Under the pieces are notes generated by a model that was not told the origin of the DNA, searched no databases, and worked only from the letters and a program-made list of their open reading frames with translations. Shown here one piece after another: positions 57,438-64,000 of a DNA stretch of 64,000 nt. This DNA comes from Helichrysum umbraculigerum (taxonomy: Eukaryota; Streptophyta; Magnoliopsida; Asterales; Asteraceae): positions 1,364,001-1,428,000 of the forward strand of contig CATIUR010000011.1 in assembly GCA_949592205.1 (NCBI GenBank), written 5' to 3'. Made by a program: the position numbers and the translations under genes. The stretch's first letter is position 1. Each line of letters opens with the position of its first letter.

Positions 57438-57715
57438 GGCCTATTCATATATACCTACAGTACATATAATAGCCTAGGGTGTCTAGCACATAACAATCAG
57501 AGTCAACTAGTGCATTTCTTCTCCAATATAACCCCTTTCAGATCTTCCATCATCTTTGTTTAATTGTACATAGTTAGCTATGCTATGTTAAATTAAACTC
57601 GTATGATGTAATCCCTGAACCAGTTCTACCAAATTGGGAATACTGCCTAACGGTCATAGTCTAGGCCCACTAAATGCAACCTAGTTCACTATAACCTTAG
57701 GCTCTGATACCAATA
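57438..57715 (-). other. G2 5' leader next to its primer-binding site
   Basis: Primer site TGGTATCAGAGCC (plus 57700-57712), three bases from the LTR. The 77 bases next to it (about 57638-57714) are identical by eye to the same place in G1 (54936-55012), although the LTRs of the two families differ in most of their length. Confidence 0.88.
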
Positions 57716-58129
57716 TGAAACACCCTCAAATTTCGGGTTGCGGAAGCGGTCGGGTCGGGTGTTACCAAATCAAATATCACAGCATAAGATACATAATGAA
57801 CGACTCTAAATGAGACGTTTGAAAATAGTTATTACATTTCCAAAATAAAAGTGTATACAAGTTGTGAGTTCGCAAAATAATTTCAATACATAATTTTTAA
57901 TACAAAAGTTATGCAGAGAAATCCCGTTCTAGAAAAATATGCGACTCGAGCTAGCATAATCTTGTAGCAATCCTAATCTTGCTGGGCACCTGAGAACATG
58001 CTAAAACGAGTCATCTATAAAGCTGGTGAGTTCATAGGATTGTTAGTTGAAACATAAAGTATAAAACTTTTATGTTTTGAAAATGATTTCAAAATCCACG
58101 ATTTGAATTGTGTTGTTATGTTATTGTAA

Positions 58130-58300
58130 TACCAATGTATATAACTCTAACGGGGTATTTCATACCCAAATAGTGGTGACGTGTACCTAAGTACATAAAG
58201 AGTGTGGCATACTATGCCTAGACACCTATCAGGTATAATTGAGTCTACAGACGTGAGGCAATACATGCCTAAGTATGAATCGTGGAATTGTATGACCGCG
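58130..58300. repeat. Hairpin array in G2 LTR, mixed words
   Basis: Consecutive small inverted repeats: GGGTA/TACCC, TGTAC/GTACA, GGCATA/TGCC, ACCT/AGGT and AGGCA/TGCCT, each with a 3-6-nt loop and about 20-35 bp apart. Confidence 0.7.
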
Positions 58301-58389
58301 TCATATGTTAACGAATAAATGATGTTACTTATGTTGTATTAAAATGTGAGGATGCCCCCGTGACATAATACGTGGTGTCCAGCAACAGT

Positions 58390-58710
58390 TAAATTGTAGT
58401 CCCGCAGACTATGATTGAGTAACTAGTGTATTGCATCCAGCAACACTTAATTGTAGATCCGTAGATCTATGATTGTGTGTTTAGTGTGTCCGTTTAACCA
58501 GTTAGTGTGAGCTAACCCAGACATAATGTAAATAATTGTCGTTTAGCAGAACTATGATTGAAATGTTTAGTGTGTCCGTTTGACCAGTTAGTGTAAGCTA
58601 ACCCGGACATGATTGAAAATAATTGTAGTTCCGCAGAACTATGATTGAAAATGTTTAGTGTGTCCGTTTGACCAGTTAGTGTAAGCTAACCCAGACATGA
58701 TTGAGCTAAC
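58390..58710. repeat. G2 LTR: TAGT hairpins and 86-88-bp tandem repeats
   Basis: Four TAGTC-loop-GACTA type hairpins (58396, 58453, 58538, 58625), each followed by ATGATTG, interleaved with three copies of the unit TGTCCG...GTTAG-loop-CTAAC...GACA (starting 58487, 58573 and 58661). Confidence 0.85.
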
Positions 58711-58744
58711 GGCCTCGCGTGATAACCTCACCAACCCGTTAACT

Positions 58745-59040
58745 TATTGCGGATTACGAGCATAAGCTCGCCCATCCGTGAATGTGTGTGGATCACAAGC
58801 ATAAGCTCGCCCATCCATCGATTGTATCGCTTTACCTCGATATCGTACTTGTGCCCACTTTACCGTGGCATCGTTTTGTGCCTAATCAGGCATCGACCGG
58901 ATTGCTCGCAAGTAATGATGTAATTGAGCCAGCAGTACTACGACATGCCTGAATTGAGATAATTGAGCCGACAGTACAACGACATGTCTGACTAGTGTAA
59001 ATGAGAGTCGGCAGTACTACGACATGCCCGACGAAATTGA
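58745..59040. repeat. G2 LTR: two further short tandem repeats
   Basis: ATAAGCTCGCCCATCC occurs twice about 40 bp apart (near 58762 and 58801). A CAGTACTACGACATGCC unit occurs three times between about 58930 and 59035 with small changes. Confidence 0.75.
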
Positions 59041-59664
59041 TTGTATTTGTATGTGTGTACGTATACCTACATACATAGTTAATTGTAGTTGGCACCGAGT
59101 GCTCGAGATGAAGTACAAGTATGTGTATATATATCTATACATATATATATAAGTCGAATTGGTAAACACCTTGAATTGTGTATCATGTAACACATGAAAT
59201 TGATTGATTGTAGCTAAGTATGTATATACAGTCCTTAACTATTTGTTGTATCGCAATAAGCCTAGGTATGACTAATCTTCACCTAGTTGTTTGTATTAGT
59301 ATAAGGATTTTATACTAACGTATGTTACTAATGTATACTCCTAGCCTCAGCCTAGTAAGTATATAGAGATCCTGATTTGTATGGGCAGTATTAGTTCCTA
59401 AAAGGAAGACTAATTCTGTAAAAGTATGGTCGTGTCCAGTGTAAGTAGAACTAACCAGTTCTAGTGGATGTAATAGTATTGTCCCGCGACAATATGTTCA
59501 ATAGATAGTGATGAGTAAATCAAGTCATGTAATGGTAGTTGGTTTTCAACCGTGGTTGTCTATCCCGGTTAAGCTACGATATTGTTCTACAACAATATGA
59601 CAGGTGTAATTTCTAAGTATTACGCATTTGTATTACATACAGTAATATAGATAATTGTGAATTA

Positions 59665-59863
59665 CTCCCTCCGTCCCAAATCTATTGTCCATCTTTCCAT
59701 TTTGGGATGTCCCAAATTTATTGTCCATTTGTACTTTTCAACCAATCAAAATATTTGTAAGTGGTGAGAGATTAAATCTTATTGGTTGTAGAGTACAACC
59801 AATATATTTTTTTTTGAAGTGCGTGTTTTTTGTCTGGAGACAATAAAATTGGGACGGAGGGAG
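59665..59863. mobile_element. Stowaway MITE inside the G2 LTR (199 bp)
   Basis: CTCCCTCCGTCCCAAAT at the left, ATTGGGACGGAGGGAG at the right, TA on both sides (59663-59664, 59864-59865). Its interior differs from the Stowaway at 21973. Confidence 0.95.
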
Positions 59864-60166
59864 TATAAAAGTTTATCATTATAATTCGAAAACAGTAATT
59901 GTGCATGTGTCTCACTCCGAAAACAGTAAAAACAGTTGAAAGAGTGGGGCTATGAAACTCACCTGTGAGTTGTCAGCGATCCTAAGATACGTGTGTCATC
60001 CGAATGGTAACCTCCTAGTGTCCTAAACACGTGAAATTTCGTATGAGTGATTGGACGTTTAAATAATCTATCCAAGTTGTTGTTTATTCGGTTAGATTGT
60101 ACCCAAAGTGTTTGATACGTGTTTATGTTAAGGTTTGTAAAGTGAGTTGTAAACATTCTGTTTTTA

Positions 60167-60515
60167 GCGACACTTATAGCGTCACTTAGGTGTTTATGCG
60201 ACACTTAGGAAGTGCCGCATTAATAATGGGAATTTCTGAAGTGATACCGTCACTTGGGGAAGTGACGCATAAGAGGCGTCACTTAAGAAGTGTCGGGTTG
60301 ATGTCAGAGTTTGATTATAGGCGACACTTAGGCAAGTGTCGCTTGAAGTGTCGGTTGGGAGGGTTGGGCGTCACTGGACCAGTGACGGATGTAAGTGTCG
60401 GGAAAAAGGGGTTTATGCGGCACTTAGGCAAGTGACGCAAAACTAGGGTTTTTAGCGACACTCAGTGCATCACTTCAGTGACACATGAAGTGACGCTACG
60501 CTGCTGGTCTGTGGG
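60167..60515. repeat. GCGACACTT / AAGTGTCGC array in the G2 LTR
   Basis: About 20 words in both orientations, many as compact hairpins (GGCGACACTTAGG facing CAAGTGTCGC at 60320-60341; GTCACTTGGGGAAGTGACGC near 60248). Same relative place in the LTR as the GCGACACAA array of G0/G1, with a different right half. Confidence 0.88.
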
Positions 60516-61234
60516 CGACACTTCGACCTGTTCGACGATTTCACCACCAAAAACGCAATCTAACCCATTTTTAGGCCGAATCTTGTTGTTCTAATGTTTA
60601 TACATGATATATTAAGTGTTTTTAACAAGAGATAATAAAGAAAAGAGTGTGAATCCTTACGATTTGAAGATCGAGGGTTTGAGGATGATGATGGTGATCT
60701 TGAAGATGAAGAAGATGAAGATGATGGTGATGGATGCTTGTTGATGATGATGACTCCGAAGATGATGATGATGATGATGGCTGCGATGGTGGTCGCCGGT
60801 GGTGGCGGTGGTGGTTGGTGTGGATGGAGAGGAAGAGGTTGAGAGAGTTTGGTGGGTATGTGTGTGTTTTTATGAAATGAGAAATGAAAGAAAAATGGGA
60901 GGTGGAGGTGGTTTTACCCATTTCCAGATCCCTAATTTGGGGACCGTGGTCTCCAACCACAGTACAAAGTACCCGATCGCAAAATAAATAATTTTTTTAA
61001 AGCTATAAAATTCTTTTATATGTTTTCGAATATTTTTGATTTGAAATGTTATATAAAAATAAAATGTTTGGGTTAAAGTTTTATAACTAAATTCCGAGCA
61101 GTTTCAGATAACTAGAATGCGTTTTTAATTAAAACGACTTACATTTTCGAATGCTTTGATATAATCGCATATAAAATACAATTATTTGAAGTTTAAATTT
61201 GGCGTGAAAATTGACTTTTTGACCAGGTGTTACA

Positions 61235-62379
61235 CTAGGGTCCCACATTAAACATCGATCCGATGTCGCAAGAATGTTGCTCTATTGCGTGCTTTACCCT
61301 AGTTTGTGCATTAAGTGTTCACGATTAGTTATGATTATCCTCGCGGTATGAGTCAACAATACCTATTAATAATCACTTATTAACTTATTCATTTTAGGTT
61401 AACTAGTTATTAGTCTCTTAACCTATCAAACTCAATATATTTAGCAATGATCAAAACCTAGATTCTAATCATCAATAATCAACTACATCACAGAAAATCA
61501 ATCTCAATGACACAATCAATCACGTTAAGTAATAATTAATAACCACCAATAAATAAGGATCTACGAATAACATAACTATCTTCAATCAAACAACTTAATA
61601 GACTTGCAAATAATCATTCAATAATCATTATCCAAGGTTCATTTTTACACAAATACTAATGTATCAATTCATCATCAAATATGCATAAACAGATTATTCA
61701 ATATCAAAAACATCATAGTAATTGAATTAAACAAAGTAAATGCAAACCGAATAACGAATCACGCAGAGATAACTTGAAATGAATTCAACCTTCACTCCTT
61801 GTGCTTCCCGAACGCTCCTTAAACTTGAAATAACAAACCCTAGCGTACTTTTGTGTTATATTTCGTCTCTAAAACGTCTGACTTTGGCCTCTATTTATAG
61901 TTACAAAATTGAGCATTTGACCTCCGGCTAAATGGTTTAGCCCGCCGGTCGGGTTAACTTTTTGCCCACGATACCCGGTTGCAAACCGCATCCTTTACCA
62001 CCTTCCATATTTACGATTTAACCGTCGGCTAAATGCTTTAGCCGCCGGCTAAATCGAATTCCAGAACATTCTCCTTGGCGGGCTAAGTTCTTAACTTTGG
62101 GCCAATTCTTTTCCTTTGGGCTTCATCTTCTTTTTAAACCCAATACTTCACAAATCCGAATTTAGACTTCACTTTAGGCCCGATTCTTCATCTTATTTCA
62201 TATCTTTGTTATTTCCTTCATTTTCTTCTCTTTTCTCTATCTTTTCATCAATCTTCAATCAAAAACTCTATTATGTAAATATCAATCAAATCAGCATCTA
62301 TAATGATAAAAAATGTAATTAAAACGTATTAATATTACGTAAATTTGCTATAAAAATATAGACTTATTTGATGCTATCA
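61235..62379 (-). mobile_element. Truncated LTR of a second Athila-type element
   Basis: Ends TTGATGCTATCA followed by AATATCCCCACACTTAAG, exactly as at the inner edge of the first Athila LTR (40860-40886), so this is a 3' LTR in the same orientation. The outer side is lost at the G2 junction (61235). It holds its own palindromic word, GGCTAAAT-gg-TTTAGCC (61926) and GGCTAAATGCTTTAGCC (62027), plus single arms at 62045 and 62081. Confidence 0.85.
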
Positions 62380-62680
62380 AATATCCCCACACTTAAGTTC
62401 TGCTTGTCCTCAAGTAGAATAAGTTTTCATCATAAAATTTACTAAGCACCAAACTAATATTTAAATAATCAAAATACTTAAATTAAAATCCTGTTCATAC
62501 TTTAAAACCTTAAACATTAACATGGATAACTATAAAGTACAAATTTATTATTATTCGTGTAACATATAATTCATGAATGATTACTAATATATTTATCCAA
62601 TCTAAACAATCTATACTCATATTTCTGAATACATCTTTATTATTCGTATGTACATTACTTATGATTTCCACATATGATAT
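62380..62680 (-). mobile_element. Internal remnant of the second Athila
   Basis: Matches 40872-41187 of the first Athila (purine tract, then TCTGCTTGTCCTCAAGTAGA and on). It stops at 62680, where the CACTA element begins; the first Athila reads on at the homologous point. Confidence 0.85.
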
Positions 62681-63376
62681 CACTACTACAAATTCTCAAA
62701 TGGCTCACGGTTAAAATCATATATGGACCACGGAAAATGGGAGGTGGACTAAGGGGGGAAAAGTCTATTTGCAAAGCAAAAGGACCACGGTAAGAAAATT
62801 CGTGGTTTAATAACCAGCCGGACCACGGTTAATCATTTAAAACCGTGTTCAGGACCATTGACCGGTTAAACTAACTGATCGCGGTTCATTATTCAGAACC
62901 GTGGTCCTGCTTAAAATTTTTGATAAAAAAAATGTGACCGGTCCACGGTTCTCTTTTGTGGACCGTGTGTTTTGTAAATAAAAAAAGTTTCACATAAATA
63001 TTAATTCTATAAACTAATTTCATTATTATATAAAACAGTAGTCGAGATGCCCTTACCCCTCAGTAAGTGCTCTCATATCCGTCGTTGTTGCTTAAACTTG
63101 TAAGTGGTAATCGATTTAAGAATGCCAACTCAACAAATCTAATTGCCTTCACCACGATAACTATTTAATATGAGATTTCATTATTGGGCGCATCTCAAAA
63201 TGTTCAATCAAGCTATTTTGATCTTGCATGAAAGATTTGTATTTTGCTGTATATATTTATAAATAAAGATTATGATTAATACATGTTTATGTTGCTATAT
63301 ATATATATACCACACCCCACCAATTATCCACACTGAATATTTTTGTAACTATCATACTTAAGCATATCAAACATCT

Positions 63377-63378
<2 letters not shown>
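62681..63378. mobile_element. CACTA (En/Spm) transposon terminus
   Basis: Begins CACTACTACAAATTCTC, a typical CACTA end, exactly at a break in Athila sequence. The next 270 bp hold about eight copies of GGACCACGGTT or its inverse, the subterminal transposase-binding type repeats of this superfamily. The far end is not seen; the length to 63378 is arbitrary. Confidence 0.8.

Positions 63379-63445
<67 letters not shown>
63379..63445. repeat. (TA)n microsatellite
   Basis: About 33 uninterrupted TA dinucleotides. Confidence 0.95.
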
Positions 63446-63450
<5 letters not shown>

Positions 63451-64000
63451 AGTCACTGGTCACTGACCATGATGAAGTCGCTGGTCACTGACCAACTCAA
63501 CTGTTCACTAGTCGATGAAGAAATGGATTGTATCGAAGCTGCTGTTGCTGATGATAGGTTTCGCTGAGCGTCATTCATTCTGCTTGATATGCTGAGGAAG
63601 ATTAAAAGCTCAACTTGGTGTGTCGCTGATCAACGTCAACGAGAGCTTTACTTCTTCAAATCAATAAAGGCAAAAGTCACTGTCAGAATAACAGCTAGTC
63701 ACTGAAGATCTCTAGTTCAAGTCATTCTACAAGAGCATGTTAGCTCGCAGGGAGTGAGGAGGATTACTGCATCTTCAGGGACTATTCAATAAAGCCTCTC
63801 AATCATCAAGTACAGAAAGTACTGTACTTATCTATACATCAGCAAGAGTGTTCCAACATGAAGTATGTCCGAAAGACTACGTGGCAGCAAATGATTGGTT
63901 TTAAGGTAACGAGATATTTGCGGTAACAGAATTGGGACCCGTAGAATGTCGATTCATCAGAGATCAAGCCAATCAAGCAGCGACACGTGTCATTCCAAGA
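63446..64000 (+). mobile_element. Possible LTR start, cut by the window edge
   Basis: TGTTGAGTCACTGG right after the TA repeat is a usual copia-type LTR opening. GGTCACTGACC occurs twice in the first 50 bp, and GACACGTGTC (63982-63991) is a perfect palindrome. No coding sequence. Without the second end this stays a suggestion. Confidence 0.4.

Larger units (their letters stand above)
57716..61234 (-). mobile_element. G2 5' LTR (3519 bp)
   Basis: Starts TGTAACACCTGG on the - strand at 61234 and ends GGGTGTTTCA at 57716, next to the primer site. Its last 264 bp match the truncated 3' LTR at 38031-38294. It contains at least three hairpin arrays, three 86-88-bp tandem units and a Stowaway MITE. 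A chance CT/ATG-rich low-complexity stretch lies at 60650-60840. Confidence 0.93.

Noticed and set aside
60622..60960. 112-codon - strand His/Ser-rich frame in the G2 LTR
   Set aside because: Simple-sequence GATGAT/ATCATC repeats; no domain; lies within the LTR leader.

Overview
Nuclear DNA of a flowering plant, almost certainly a eudicot. The two recognisable host genes have plant-type introns and typical plant homologues. Nearly everything else is transposable elements of plant lineages: Tekay-type and Athila-type Ty3/gypsy, Ale-like copia, Helitrons, hAT, Stowaway and Harbinger-type MITEs, and CACTA. The family cannot be fixed from the sequence alone. There is no bacterial or organellar signal and no tRNA or rRNA gene that I can see. 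LAYOUT. 1-6032: the 3' half of a decayed Tekay-type element with a 2.5 kb LTR, abutting a gag-only gypsy remnant with a 60-bp mini-LTR. 6518-13050 and 14739-20825: two Helitron-like blocks, the second interrupted by a cleanly bounded 2.6 kb Helitron (17933-20541) on the opposite strand; they hold a MITE, a 120-bp tandem array, a 30-bp minisatellite and small gene fragments. 20827-24160: more MITEs and a possible Helitron 5' end. 24885-29299: an intact nine-exon ARV1 gene (lipid/sterol homeostasis, + strand, 237 codons) whose fourth coding intron holds a 2.9 kb non-autonomous LTR retroelement. 30126-30946: a hAT element. 31139-34525: TKI1 (TSL-kinase interacting protein 1, Myb/SANT) on the - strand, carrying a frameshift, a nonsense codon, a 575-bp hAT insertion and an apparently lost C-terminus. 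35626-38030: a truncated copia. 38031-61234: one large - strand gypsy element (here G2) with two complete elements nested in it: an Athila-type element (39386-46461, TSD ATCCT) and a very young Tekay-type element (47662-57432, TSD TGTAA, LTRs nearly identical). 61235-62680: remains of a second Athila, cut on the right by a CACTA end (62681 on). From 63446 a new LTR probably begins. MOST UNUSUAL SIGNAL. The LTRs and untranslated leaders of at least five different retroelement families here are packed with short hairpins. Each family repeats its own palindromic word several to about 20 times. In several arrays the two arms of a stem change together while the loop stays constant, a covariation pattern that suggests selection on secondary structure or a copying mechanism that regenerates inverted repeats. 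Element names G0 (left edge), G1 (young Tekay), G2 (large host element) and G4 (gag remnant) are mine. All counts were made by eye.
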